Shown here one piece after another: positions 34,679-43,527 of a DNA stretch of 64,000 nt. The translations under genes and the position numbers were made by a program. The notes beneath the pieces were generated by a model that was not told where the DNA came from, searched no databases, and saw nothing but the letters and a program-made list of their open reading frames with translations. How positions within the stretch are numbered: the first letter of the stretch is position 1; the number at the start of each line of letters is the position of its first letter. Origin of the DNA: SFHK01 sp964554795 (GTDB lineage Bacteria > Bacillota > Clostridia > Christensenellales > Aristaeellaceae); NCBI GenBank assembly GCA_964554795.1, contig CAZKQB010000011.1, positions 1-64,000 of the forward strand, in the 5' to 3' direction.

Positions 34679-35382
34679 AGGCGTATCTGAAGGCGCAGGC
34701 AGAGAAAATGGGTATTCCGATGACGGATGCACAGGCGGATGCGTTCTGCATGTATCATGATCTGCTGACGGCAGTGAATCGGGAAATGAATCTGACGCGC
34801 GTAGGCGAGGATGTTCGGGAGGCTGTCGACCGCAACTATCTGGACAGCCTGACCATTCTTCCGTTTCTGCACGGTGTGTCTACGCTGATTGACGTGGGCA
34901 CCGGCGCAGGCTTTCCCGGCATCCCTGTCGCCATCATGTGTCCAGACATTCATGTTACGCTGATGGACGCGCTGGGCAAGCGTGTAGCGTTTCTGAAGCA
35001 GGTCGTGGATGCGCTTGCTCTGAATGCGGACTGCGTGCATGCCCGATGCGAGGATGCGGCAAAGAAGCCGGAATTCCGGGATTCGTATGACGCAGCCTGT
35101 GCGCGCGCGGTGGCGGAAACGAACGTGCTGAGTGAGTGGCTGTTGCCGTTTGTAAAGCCCGGCGGGCGGATGCTGGCGCTGAAGGGACCGATGGCGGCCG
35201 AGGAGGCAGAACGCGCAGAGACAGCGCTTTCGCAGCTGAACGGACGGCTGGCGCGCGTGTGTCCGGTCGCTGTACCGGGGCGCGACTGGGAGCATCGCGT
35301 GGTTGAGATTCTGAAAACGGATGCGACGCCGGATCGCTTTCCCCGCAAGGCGGGCATCGCCGAAAAGCGGCCGCTCAGGTGA
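34675..35382 (+). CDS. rsmG: 16S rRNA m7G527 methyltransferase RsmG, 235 aa
   Basis: RsmG (GidB) methylates G527 of 16S rRNA using SAM. The SAM motif LIDVGTGAGFPGIPVAI (about 65-81), VTLMDALGKRVAFL and the YDAACARAVAETNVL region fit. Its position directly after mnmG, sharing ATGA, is the classic bacterial order gidA-gidB. Length is typical (about 210-240). Confidence 0.95.
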   Translation: MKAYLKAQAEKMGIPMTDAQADAFCMYHDLLTAVNREMNLTRVGEDVREAVDRNYLDSLTILPFLHGVSTLIDVGTGAGFPGIPVAIMCPDIHVTLMDALGKRVAFLKQVVDALALNADCVHARCEDAAKKPEFRDSYDAACARAVAETNVLSEWLLPFVKPGGRMLALKGPMAAEEAERAETALSQLNGRLARVCPVAVPGRDWEHRVVEILKTDATPDRFPRKAGIAEKRPLR

Positions 35383-35478
35383 CAGTGGGCTTCACCGAAA
35401 ACATGCGCAGTTATTTGCTGTCATTGAAGCGTATACGATGACGGCAGCGCGATATCTTCGTCGACTGGTTTTGAAAGC

Positions 35479-35516
35479 AGCCATCCCTTCCGTATATATA
35501 AGCGGAGGGGATGGCT
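35479..35516 (+). promoter_or_regulatory. Hairpin that pairs over the noc ribosome binding site
   Basis: A 14-bp stem (35479-35492 with 35503-35516) with one G-T pair encloses a TATATATAAG loop. The right arm contains the GGAGGGG ribosome site of noc at 35504-35510. The structure would hide that site unless opened. There is no T-run, so it is not a typical terminator. Confidence 0.55.
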
Positions 35517-35518
35517 TT

Positions 35519-36340
35519 ATGATGGAAAGAAGGCTGAAGCCTTCGGCAAAGGAGCTTTCGCGCGTGCGGGTGGCGGAGATTCACGCAAACCCGTATCAGC
35601 CGCGCGCGCTTTTTGACGAGGAGAGCATCCGCGCGCTGGCGCGGTCAATTGAGGAAAACGGGCTTTTGTCGCCGCTGCTTCTGCGAAGGGGCGAGGGAAA
35701 CGGGTATACGCTGATTGCAGGGGAACGGCGTCTACGCGCGCTTCGCGTGCTGGGGCGCAATTGGGTGGACGCCATTGTCATGGATGCAGATGAGGTCGAC
35801 ATGCGCGCGTTATCGCTGATTGAAAATATCCAGCGGGAGCAGCTGACGTTTCTGGAGGAAGCGCAGGCTATGCGGGAGCTGCTGCGTGAGACAGGGGTAA
35901 CGCAGGAGGCGTTAGCGCGCCGGCTGGGGCGAAGTCCGTCGTCGGTAGCGAATCTTCTGCGCCTTCTTAGACTTCCGGAGACTGTGCGGCGGGCAATAGG
36001 TGAGGAAAAGCTGACCGAACGGCATGCACGCGCGCTCTTGAAGCTGGACGGCGATGAGAAGATACAGCTGGATGCAGTTCGCCGCATTACAAGGGGACAG
36101 CTGAACGTGCGCCAGACAGATGCGCTGATCGAGAGTCTTCTGCGTGAGAAGCGTGCAGCAAGCTGCAGGGTCAAGGGCGTGGTGAGGGATGCGCGCATGT
36201 TTGTAAACGCGATTTCCGGCACGGTGGAGAAGCTTCGCAAGGTGGGGGTGAATGCAGCGCTGCGCGTGGAGGAGACGAGCGATAGCGTGGAAATTTTTGT
36301 GACGCTGCACAAGGGAGTGAGAGAGGAAAGAAAGGGTTGA
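35519..36340 (+). CDS. noc: ParB/Noc-family nucleoid occlusion or partition protein, 273 aa
   Basis: ParB-family proteins bind DNA sites, and several members bind CTP. The N-terminal ParB box is ANPYQPRALFDEESIRALA (about 23-41) and AGERRLRALRVLG (about 68-80). The HTH is in VTQEALARRLGRSPSSVANL (about 126-145), followed by LTERHARALL. Noc is the likely identity because it follows rsmG, as in Bacillus (gidA-gidB-noc). The usual soj-spo0J pair does not follow; fhs is next. The start at 35519 (MMERRLKP) has GGAGGGG upstream; a longer upstream frame lacks a ribosome site. Confidence 0.83.
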   Translation: MMERRLKPSAKELSRVRVAEIHANPYQPRALFDEESIRALARSIEENGLLSPLLLRRGEGNGYTLIAGERRLRALRVLGRNWVDAIVMDADEVDMRALSLIENIQREQLTFLEEAQAMRELLRETGVTQEALARRLGRSPSSVANLLRLLRLPETVRRAIGEEKLTERHARALLKLDGDEKIQLDAVRRITRGQLNVRQTDALIESLLREKRAASCRVKGVVRDARMFVNAISGTVEKLRKVGVNAALRVEETSDSVEIFVTLHKGVREERKG

Positions 36341-36365
36341 CGCGGGCGGCGGATTCGGGTATGAT
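36337..36365 (+). promoter_or_regulatory. Sigma-A promoter of fhs
   Basis: TTGACG (36337-36342) and TATGAT (36360-36365) are separated by 17 bp, overlapping the noc stop and lying 20 bases before the fhs ATG. The 5' leader is therefore very short. Confidence 0.75.
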
Positions 36366-36385
36366 GGGAGCAGGAGGTGTTTGCT

Positions 36386-38053
36386 ATGCACACCGATATT
36401 GAAATTGCCCGGAATACCCCTCTTATGGACATCAAGGCGGTTGCCGCGCGCGCGGGAATCAGGGAAGACGATCTGGAATGTTATGGCCGAAATAAGGCCA
36501 AGGTATCGCTCAAATTATTGGACGAGCCTGCCGGAAAAGACGGAAAGCTTGTGCTTGTGACGGCGATTACGCCCACATCTGCGGGCGAGGGCAAGACGAC
36601 CACCACCATTGGTCTGGCCGACGCGCTGAGCCGACTGGGCATGCGCACGATGGCGGCGCTTCGCGAGCCGTCGCTGGGGCCGGTGTTCGGCCTGAAGGGC
36701 GGCGCTGCGGGCGGCGGCTATGCGCAGGTGGCGCCGATGGATGAAATCAACCTGCATTTTACTGGCGACTTCCATGCGATTGGTGCGGCCAACAACCTTC
36801 TGGCGGCGATGATCGACAATCATATTCATCAGGGGAATTCGCTGAACATCGATCCGCGGCGCATCGCATGGCGGAGATGCGTGGACATGAACGATCGTCA
36901 GCTGCGCAGTATTGTGGATGGACTTGGCGGCCGCGCAAACGGCTGTCCGCGCGAGGATGGCTATGATATTACCGTGGCCAGCGAGGTCATGGCGATTCTG
37001 TGCCTGTCCCAGAGCCTTGCTGATCTTAAGGCGCGTCTCGCGCGCATCGTCATAGGCTATACCTATGACGATCAGCCGGTTATGGCTGGTGATCTGAAGG
37101 CCGCGGGGGCAATGACGGCGCTTCTGAAGGACGCGCTTAAGCCCAATCTTGTGCAGACGCTGGAGCATACGCCCGCGCTGGTGCACGGAGGGCCGTTTGC
37201 CAACATTGCCCACGGCTGCAACAGCGTGCTCGCTACGCGCATGGCGATGCGCCTGGCAGATTATACCGTGACGGAGGCGGGCTTCGGCGCTGATCTTGGA
37301 GCGGAAAAGTTTTTGGATATCAAGTGCCGCATGGCGGGCATTCGTCCTGATGCGGTGGTGATCGTGGCTACGGTTCGTGCGCTGAAGCTGCACGGCGGCG
37401 TGAAGAAGGACGCTCTGACGCAGGAGAATGTGGATGCAATGCTCAAGGGCGCGGAAAATCTGCGGCGGCACGTGCGGAATATCCGGGATGTATTCGGACT
37501 GCCGTGTGTGGTAGCAATCAACCGTTTCCCGGACGACACCAATGCGGAAATCGCGGCGCTTACGCATGCCATGGACGCAGAGGGCGTGAAGGTGCTTCCG
37601 AGCGAGGTATGGGCAAGGGGCAGCGAAGGAGGGCTGGCGCTGGCACGCGAGGTCGTGCGGCTGTGCGAGGAGGAAAACCACTTCTCATTTGCCTATGATG
37701 CAGCGGACAGCATTCTAAAGAAGCTGAACGATCTGACGAAGCGCGTGTATGGCGGCCGTTGCGCCGTGCTGACGGCGGAGGCGAAGAGACAGGCGAGAAG
37801 GCTTGCGGAGCTGGGCTACGGAGAGCTGCCGGTATGTGTGGCGAAGACGCAGTACAGCTTTTCGGACAAGCCTGCACTTCTTGGCGCGCCGACGGATTTT
37901 GAAATTACTGTGCGCGCGCTGCGCGTATCGGCAGGCGCGGGTTTCATAGTCGCGCTGACCGGGGACATTATGACGATGCCGGGGCTTCCGAAGGTTCCGG
38001 CAGCAGAGAGTATTGACGTGGACGAGGATGGGAACATCACGGGGCTGTTCTGA
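36386..38053 (+). CDS. fhs: Formate-tetrahydrofolate ligase, 555 aa
   Basis: It makes 10-formyltetrahydrofolate from formate, THF and ATP, in the Wood-Ljungdahl methyl branch and in purine-related C1 supply. The ATP loop is TPTSAGEGKTTTTIGLADAL (about 55-74), followed by REPSLGPVFGLKGGAAGGGY and PMDEINLHFTGDFHAI. The length of 555 matches the family. ATG 36386 has AGGAGG eight bases upstream; the GTG three codons earlier is not preferred. It is followed by a 157-base gap before glpK. Confidence 0.96.
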   Translation: MHTDIEIARNTPLMDIKAVAARAGIREDDLECYGRNKAKVSLKLLDEPAGKDGKLVLVTAITPTSAGEGKTTTTIGLADALSRLGMRTMAALREPSLGPVFGLKGGAAGGGYAQVAPMDEINLHFTGDFHAIGAANNLLAAMIDNHIHQGNSLNIDPRRIAWRRCVDMNDRQLRSIVDGLGGRANGCPREDGYDITVASEVMAILCLSQSLADLKARLARIVIGYTYDDQPVMAGDLKAAGAMTALLKDALKPNLVQTLEHTPALVHGGPFANIAHGCNSVLATRMAMRLADYTVTEAGFGADLGAEKFLDIKCRMAGIRPDAVVIVATVRALKLHGGVKKDALTQENVDAMLKGAENLRRHVRNIRDVFGLPCVVAINRFPDDTNAEIAALTHAMDAEGVKVLPSEVWARGSEGGLALAREVVRLCEEENHFSFAYDAADSILKKLNDLTKRVYGGRCAVLTAEAKRQARRLAELGYGELPVCVAKTQYSFSDKPALLGAPTDFEITVRALRVSAGAGFIVALTGDIMTMPGLPKVPAAESIDVDEDGNITGLF

Positions 38054-38210
38054 TTGCGATAGACGCGCGTGAGCTGGACGTTTGCGGGGCAGTCATGGCA
38101 GATGCGGACGGGAGCGTCGCCGGCGGGCTTGAGCAGGATGATGCCGGGAACGCGTGGATGGAGAATTGAGCTACGGACGGGACGAGGCTTCGCCGACAGG
38201 AGGCGTTTTC

Positions 38211-39698
38211 ATGAAATACATTGTGGCACTGGATCAGGGAACGACGAGCTCACGAGCCGTCGTGTTTGATGAAACCGGCGCGCTTGTAGCGTCGCATGGT
38301 ATTGAGTTCAGACAGATTTATCCGAAGCCCGGCTGGGTTGAGCATGATCCGGAGGATATTTACGAAAGTCAGCTGAACGCGCTTCGCGCGGCGGTGGAGA
38401 AGGCGGGAATCGATGCGGCAGATATTCTGGCCGTGGGCATTGCCAATCAGCGAGAGACAACGCTTCTTTGGGAACGCGAGACGGGCAAACCGATGCACAA
38501 TGCGATTGTGTGGCAGTGCCGCCGCACCGCGCCGCTGGTTGAGCGGCTAAAGGAGGATGGACTGGGCAATACCATTCGGGACCGCACGGGCCTGATTCCG
38601 GATGCGTATTTTTCCGGAACGAAGCTCGAATGGCTGCTGGACAACATCGATGGCGCGCGCGACCGGGCGCAGAATGGTGAATTGTGCTTCGGTACTGTGG
38701 ATAGCTTTCTGGCGTATCGCCTGACGGGTGCGCGCGTGCATGTAACCGATGCAACGAATGCATCGCGCACGATGCTGTTTAATATCCATAAGCAGGAGTG
38801 GGACGAAACGCTCCTACGCGCTATGGATATTCCTGCACCGCTTCTGCCGACGGTGGTGGACTCGTCAGGCATAATCGGCATGCTGGACAAGTCCATTCTT
38901 GGACGTGAGATTCCCGTTGCGGCTATGGCGGGTGATCAGCATGCGGCGCTCTACGGACAGGCATGCTTTGGCCCGGGCGAGGCCAAGAATACCTATGGCA
39001 CCGGCTGTTTTGTTTTGATGAACACCGGCGCGCGGCCGGTTCGCAGCCAGTTTGGGCTGTTGTCCACCGTTGCGTGGCGTGTGAACGGAAAAACCACCTA
39101 TGCGCTGGAGGGCAGCGTGTTCGTGGCGGGCGCAGCGATTCAGTGGCTGAGGGACGAAATGAAGCTGATTTCGACCGCAGCGGAGTCGGAAGTGCTGGCG
39201 CGGTCGCTCGCGGACAATGGCGGGGTCTATCTGGTTCCGGCGTTTACCGGCATGGGCGCGCCGTACTGGGATATGTATGCGCGCGGCACGATCGTCGGGC
39301 TTACGCGAGGGGCGGGGCGAGCGCATATCGTGCGTGCAGCGTTGGAATCCATTGCTTATCAATCGGCGAATGTGCTTGAAGCCATGGAAAAGGACGGCGG
39401 CGTACGCATGGCAGCGCTGAGAGTGGACGGCGGTGCGAGCGCGAACGAGTTCCTTATGCAGTTTCAGAGCGATATTCTCGGCGTGCCGGTCATTGCGCCG
39501 CAGGTGACGGAAACCACGGCGCTGGGCGCGGCCATGCTGGCCGGGCGCGCGGTGGGCTTGTGGGACGACAAGCAGCTAAGGAATGTGTGGCGGAAAAAGA
39601 AGGAATTCCGTCCCGACATGCCGGGTGAAAACCGAGAACGGCTGCTTCAGCAGTGGCGGCGGGCGGTTGAGCGCGCGCGGAGATGGGAAGAGGAATGA
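38211..39698 (+). CDS. glpK: Glycerol kinase, 495 aa
   Basis: It phosphorylates glycerol to sn-glycerol-3-phosphate. The FGGY features are present: ALDQGTTSSRAVVFDETG (about 6-23), GIANQRETTLLWERETGKP, and GTGCFVLMNTG. The C-terminal signature VDGGASANEFLMQFQSD is visible. ATG 38211 is chosen over upstream frames because AGGAGG lies just before it. GlpF and GlpD are not nearby. The 3' end of the gene overlaps degenerate repeat sequence that continues downstream. Confidence 0.94.
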   Translation: MKYIVALDQGTTSSRAVVFDETGALVASHGIEFRQIYPKPGWVEHDPEDIYESQLNALRAAVEKAGIDAADILAVGIANQRETTLLWERETGKPMHNAIVWQCRRTAPLVERLKEDGLGNTIRDRTGLIPDAYFSGTKLEWLLDNIDGARDRAQNGELCFGTVDSFLAYRLTGARVHVTDATNASRTMLFNIHKQEWDETLLRAMDIPAPLLPTVVDSSGIIGMLDKSILGREIPVAAMAGDQHAALYGQACFGPGEAKNTYGTGCFVLMNTGARPVRSQFGLLSTVAWRVNGKTTYALEGSVFVAGAAIQWLRDEMKLISTAAESEVLARSLADNGGVYLVPAFTGMGAPYWDMYARGTIVGLTRGAGRAHIVRAALESIAYQSANVLEAMEKDGGVRMAALRVDGGASANEFLMQFQSDILGVPVIAPQVTETTALGAAMLAGRAVGLWDDKQLRNVWRKKKEFRPDMPGENRERLLQQWRRAVERARRWEEE

Positions 39699-39711
39699 CG
39701 CGCGGAGGTGT

Positions 39712-39931
39712 GTCGGAAGAGGAAATCTGCGTTGGAGGGGTCCTTCTGAAAAGCGGAATAATTGCTTCGATAGCGGCGGCTGGCGATTGCATGTGTGCGG
39801 ATGCGTGACGCGGAGGTTCCTGCCGAAAGGCGGAATGGCGGCTTCGGCAGCAGGCGATCGCTTGCGTGCAGAAATGCGTCGGAAGAGGAAATCCGCCTCG
39901 GAGGAGGCTTCCTGTGAAGAGGCGGAAAGGA
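39712..39931. repeat. Degenerate tandem repeats between glpK and the DUF2087 gene
   Basis: Three copies of a GGAGG-containing unit of roughly 70-80 bp can be aligned: 39734-39806, 39812-39879, and a short third from 39899. The 16-mer GTCGGAAGAGGAAATC is repeated exactly at 39712-39727 and 39878-39893. A continuous plus frame runs through all copies into the DUF2087 gene but looks non-coding. The array may carry decayed ribosome-site copies. Confidence 0.6.
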
Positions 39932-39939
39932 GAAACCAA

Positions 39940-40242
39940 ATGGACGAGTATCGGGAGCTGAAACCGTTTTTGAATGAAGTACTGCGTCTGAAGGCGATTC
40001 CGGCGAAAAGCCGAAAGAAGCTGACGGCGCTATATTATCTGGCTGGAAAATTTGAAATTGGCAGGCAGTACACCGAGTCGGAGGTGAATGACATTCTGGA
40101 CGACTGGACGGAATTTCACGATCCCGCGACACTGCGAAGGGAGCTGTTCAATAAGCGCCTTTTGAATCGCACGCCGGACGGTCGAACCTACTGGAAGGAG
40201 GACGTGCCGCCGCTTGAGGAGTTCCTCGGGAAATATCTCTGA
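39940..40242 (+). CDS. DUF2087 domain protein, 100 aa
   Basis: A small cytosolic protein with the DUF2087 pattern: LKAIPAKSRKKLTALYYLAGKF (an I-P-x-K-x-x-K-K-L series), YTESEVNDILDDW, FHDPATLRRELF and a C-terminal TYWKED. Members of this family are often fused or adjacent to regulators or acetyltransferases and may be nucleic-acid binding, but the function is unproven. ATG 39940 has AAAGGAG upstream; the longer frame upstream is built from repeat sequence. A GNAT gene follows eight bases later, a typical pairing. Confidence 0.8.
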   Translation: MDEYRELKPFLNEVLRLKAIPAKSRKKLTALYYLAGKFEIGRQYTESEVNDILDDWTEFHDPATLRRELFNKRLLNRTPDGRTYWKEDVPPLEEFLGKYL

Positions 40243-40250
40243 GGAGGAAC

Positions 40251-40904
40251 ATGATGGAGCAATTCTCAAAAGAGGAATATCTGGAGAACCCCTGCGGCTG
40301 TGCTTCAATTCCGTACTGGAAGGCAAGGACGATCTGCGTGCCGGAGAATATGCGGATTGTACACGACGTAGCGTATGACGGGGAAAGGTATGAAGCGTAT
40401 TCAGACGAGCCGTATTTTCGTTTGCTGCATCCGCTGACGGCGCTGCATAAGCCTGTGCTTCCGCCGGGATATTCGTGTGGATCAGCCACGCTGTGTGAGC
40501 TTGCGGAGCATATTAACCGCTGCTATGGCAGGATGTGCGTCTCCGAGAAGGAATTAAAGGGCTATGCCTCGCGTGCAGTATATGATGGACGCCTGTGGCT
40601 GGCAGTGCGGGACGACCGAACCGGGGAGCTTGCGGGAACGGGCATTGGAGAGCTGGATAGAGAGATTGGCGAGGGCATTCTGGAATGGATTCAGGTGTCT
40701 GAGCCTTGCCGTGGGCGCGGAATCGGGCGGTATATGGTGTGTGAGTTGCTGTGGAGGATGCGCGGCAGAGCACGGTTTGCTACGGTTTCCGGCCGGTGCG
40801 ACAATCCGAGTCAACCGGAACGCCTGTATCGCAGCTGCGGATTTACCGGCGGAGACGTGTGGCATATTTTGAAAAAAGGACATAGCGCGCGTGGAAGCGC
40901 ATGA
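40251..40904 (+). CDS. GNAT-family N-acetyltransferase, 217 aa
   Basis: The C-terminal GNAT fold has the acetyl-CoA loop VSEPCRGRGIGRYMVCELL (about 151-169) and a downstream LYRSCGFTGGDVW motif. The N-terminal 90 residues (including NPCGCASIPYWKA) are unlike standard GNATs and may be a substrate-recognition part. The start at 40251 or the second ATG at 40254 both suit the GAGGAGG site. It is probably co-transcribed with the DUF2087 gene and ends at the terminator at 40912. Confidence 0.85.
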   Translation: MMEQFSKEEYLENPCGCASIPYWKARTICVPENMRIVHDVAYDGERYEAYSDEPYFRLLHPLTALHKPVLPPGYSCGSATLCELAEHINRCYGRMCVSEKELKGYASRAVYDGRLWLAVRDDRTGELAGTGIGELDREIGEGILEWIQVSEPCRGRGIGRYMVCELLWRMRGRARFATVSGRCDNPSQPERLYRSCGFTGGDVWHILKKGHSARGSA

Positions 40905-40911
40905 AAAAGAG

Positions 40912-40954
40912 AACTCCCGCGGACGAAGAGCTTTGCGAATCGTCCGCGGGAGTT
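40912..40954. terminator. Bidirectional terminator between convergent genes
   Basis: A perfect 13-bp stem (40912-40924 with 40942-40954) has TTTT on the plus side and CTTTTTC on the minus side. It therefore serves both the GNAT gene and the binding-protein gene on the opposite strand. Confidence 0.85.
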
Positions 40955-40981
40955 TTATGCCCTCAGGGTTCAATATGCGGC

Positions 40982-42562
40982 TTATTCGAGGCCGTAGTAT
41001 ACGACGAGGTTCTCGAGGTATTCTTCCAGACCGCGATCCTCCAGGCCCTTCAGGTAGGCGTTCCACGCCTCATCGTCGTTGATGTCCAGCTGACCCATGA
41101 TGAACTGGGTGTCAGTGGCCTTCACGTAATCGTTGATGGTGGTGCTGAGGTTGGCAACCTTGGTCTTTACGTCCTCATCGGTGCACCATACGACGTCCGG
41201 GATGTGATGATCTACGTAGTAGGGCTCGTAGACCTGCGCGGCATGCACCAGAGCGTAGGTGTTGTCGGTGTAGATATTCTCGGGATCCATGGTGGTGGCG
41301 TAGCGGATCTCAGCCTTGTCGGCGCGCGGGAAGGAGCCGGAGTTCCACAGCGCTTCGATATCGGGCACGAGGCGGGAGATGGACTTGTCGCCGCCATAGA
41401 AGCTCTGGGAATCAACCCACTCCCAGTCCTTGCCTTCTACGCCGTAGTGGCCGACATAGGTGCCCTCCTCGCCGATGAACCAGTCGAGGAACTTGAAGGC
41501 GACCTCGGGATTCTCGCACTTGGTGGAGATGGCGCCGACCATGTTGAAGTTGCCGCCGAAGCGGGCCGCGCTCTGCTGGGTGCTGTCGTCGCCCTTCAGG
41601 GGCGCGATGGGCTCGTAGTCAACCCAGTTGAGAATGTTGGCGTCGATTACGTCGCCCTGATACCAGATGGGCATAACGCCGATCACGGCTTCGTCGGAGG
41701 GCTTGTTGAGAATGGCCTGGAACTGGGTCTTGTCCTGCACGTAGGTTTCCTCGGCGATCAGGCCTTCGGCATACAGGTCGGCGATGTACTTAAGACCCTC
41801 GCGCCAGCCGTCGGTATTGGCGTGGAAGGCGATTTCGCCGTCGTCGGTGATGGTGTAGTAGTTATCGGTGTACAGCTCAAAGGGATTCATCAGGAAGCAG
41901 ATGGGGTCGGACTTGCGGCCGTTGTAGTAGCCCATCATCGGGATTTCGTCCGCTTCGCCATTGCCGTTCAGGTCGGTTTCCTTGATGGCGATGAGCAGAT
42001 CCTTGAACTCCTCGGGCGTGGTGGGCATGTCCATGCCGAGCTTCTCGAGCCACGACTGCTTCACGAACATCTTGTATTCGCTGTCCTTATGCACGCCGCT
42101 GTCGGTGTACACGAAGGTGTAGATGTTGCCGTCGGGCGCGGTGAGCATGGCCTTGTAGCCGGGGTTCTCCTCGAGCATGGCCTTGTAGTTGTAGCCCTGC
42201 GTTTCGATCAGGTCGTTGAGGGGGAGAAGCATTTTGGCTTCCATACCCATAAGGATTTTGTCGGTGCTGAACCAGGGGCCGAGGAAGATGTCCGGCCACT
42301 CGTTGCTGGCGAGCATCAGGTTGTAGGCGGTGTCGCCGCTGTCGGTATAGAACTGGAAGTCGATTTTGACGCCGAGCTTTTCCTCGATGTACTTGGTCAT
42401 GTCGCAGTTGAGATAGTCGCGATTGGCCTGATTGGCAGTCCATACCGTGAGGGTTACGACTTCATCCGCGAGAGGATACACGTTTTCGTCGGACACCGTG
42501 ACGGCGCTTGCGGACGCGCAGACCATCATCAGGATGGCCATGAGCAGTGCGAGTTTCTTCAT
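40982..42562 (-). CDS. Second ABC sugar importer, extracellular solute-binding protein, 526 aa
   Basis: Residues 1-20 are a signal peptide (MKKLALLMAILMMVCASASA) with an ASA-type cleavage site and no lipobox. The mature protein begins VTVSDENVYPLADEVVTLTV and resembles LplA-type binding proteins, about 500-570 residues long. It is encoded downstream of two permeases and an AraC-type regulator, giving a second module with the same gene order as the 10.7-14.4 kb importer. The ligand is probably a sugar or oligosaccharide; it is unknown. Confidence 0.87.
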   Translation of the reverse strand: MKKLALLMAILMMVCASASAVTVSDENVYPLADEVVTLTVWTANQANRDYLNCDMTKYIEEKLGVKIDFQFYTDSGDTAYNLMLASNEWPDIFLGPWFSTDKILMGMEAKMLLPLNDLIETQGYNYKAMLEENPGYKAMLTAPDGNIYTFVYTDSGVHKDSEYKMFVKQSWLEKLGMDMPTTPEEFKDLLIAIKETDLNGNGEADEIPMMGYYNGRKSDPICFLMNPFELYTDNYYTITDDGEIAFHANTDGWREGLKYIADLYAEGLIAEETYVQDKTQFQAILNKPSDEAVIGVMPIWYQGDVIDANILNWVDYEPIAPLKGDDSTQQSAARFGGNFNMVGAISTKCENPEVAFKFLDWFIGEEGTYVGHYGVEGKDWEWVDSQSFYGGDKSISRLVPDIEALWNSGSFPRADKAEIRYATTMDPENIYTDNTYALVHAAQVYEPYYVDHHIPDVVWCTDEDVKTKVANLSTTINDYVKATDTQFIMGQLDINDDEAWNAYLKGLEDRGLEEYLENLVVYYGLE

Positions 42563-42612
42563 GGGAAATACCTCCTTGTTTTCTATCTTGAGCGCACGCG
42601 CGCCAAAGATGC

Positions 42613-43515
42613 TTAGCCCTTTACCGCGCCGATCATGACGCCCTTTACAAAGAAGCGCTGAACGAACGGGTAAATAATCATAACCGGAAGGGAGGAAACG
42701 ACGATTACGGCATATTTCATGACGTTGCGGCGCTCCTCCAGCGCCATCAGCGTGCTGATGTCCATTTGGTCGATGTCGGTGGTGTTGAGAATCAGGATTT
42801 CGCGCAGGAACAGGGAAAGCGGATAGTAATTGCGCTTGGTGGATACGTAGACCATTGCGTCGAAGTAGGCGTTCCAGATGCCGACGGCGTAGAACAGGCC
42901 AATGACCGCCAGAATGGGGCCGGAAAGCGGCAGCAGAATGCTGATCATGTAGCGGATGTTTCCGCAGCCGTCCAGCTGGGCAGATTCCAGCAGCTCGCCG
43001 GGAATCGACGTTTTAAAGTAGGTGCGCATAACGATCATGTTATAAACTGACAGGCAGCCCGGCAGCAGAAGCGCCCAGCGGGTGTTGAGCAGACCCAGCT
43101 TCTGAACGACCAGGAAGGTGGGAATCAAGCCGCCGGAGAAGTACATCGTGACCATGGCAAGCAGCATGATGAGCTTGCGGCCGGCAAAGTCGCTGCGGGA
43201 AAGCGGATAGGCCATCAGTACGGTCATAGCCAGACACAGCGCCGTGCCGCACAGCATGTAAAACAGCGAGTTCTTATAGCCCATCCAGATATCCTTGTAC
43301 TGAAGCACAGCCTCATAGCCGGCCAGCGAAAAGCGCTTGGGAATCAGGGACAGGGACATGGTCGCCGTGCCGGCCGAGAACGAGGCGGAGATGACGAACA
43401 AAAGCGGATAGGCGATGATGATCAGAAACAGGCACAGCACGATGAAGTTGATTGTGAGGATGATTTTGTCGCCCAAGGTATCGCGTACGAAGAGATTGCA
43501 CTTTTGCTTTTTCAT
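42613..43515 (-). CDS. Second ABC sugar importer permease (LplC-type), 300 aa
   Basis: It is homologous to the 12492-13406 permease throughout, with the same ending FFVKGVMIGAVKG. The EAA loop is ELLESAQLDGCGNIRYMISI at about 173-192. Membrane segments include LCLFLIIIAYPLLFVISASF near 28-47. It lies between the binding-protein and LplB-type permease genes. Confidence 0.92.
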   Translation of the reverse strand: MKKQKCNLFVRDTLGDKIILTINFIVLCLFLIIIAYPLLFVISASFSAGTATMSLSLIPKRFSLAGYEAVLQYKDIWMGYKNSLFYMLCGTALCLAMTVLMAYPLSRSDFAGRKLIMLLAMVTMYFSGGLIPTFLVVQKLGLLNTRWALLLPGCLSVYNMIVMRTYFKTSIPGELLESAQLDGCGNIRYMISILLPLSGPILAVIGLFYAVGIWNAYFDAMVYVSTKRNYYPLSLFLREILILNTTDIDQMDISTLMALEERRNVMKYAVIVVSSLPVMIIYPFVQRFFVKGVMIGAVKG

Positions 43516-43527
43516 AATGCTCCCTCC

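Noticed and set aside
38054..38210. Short open frame between fhs and glpK
   Set aside because: A protein-like frame enters from inside fhs, but there is no start with a ribosome site and no family match.
40901..42616. 571-codon open frame on the plus strand opposite the second binding-protein gene
   Set aside because: It is antisense to a clear secreted binding protein with signal peptide and operon context. Long open frames are common opposite GC-rich coding sequence, and no ribosome site or motif is seen.
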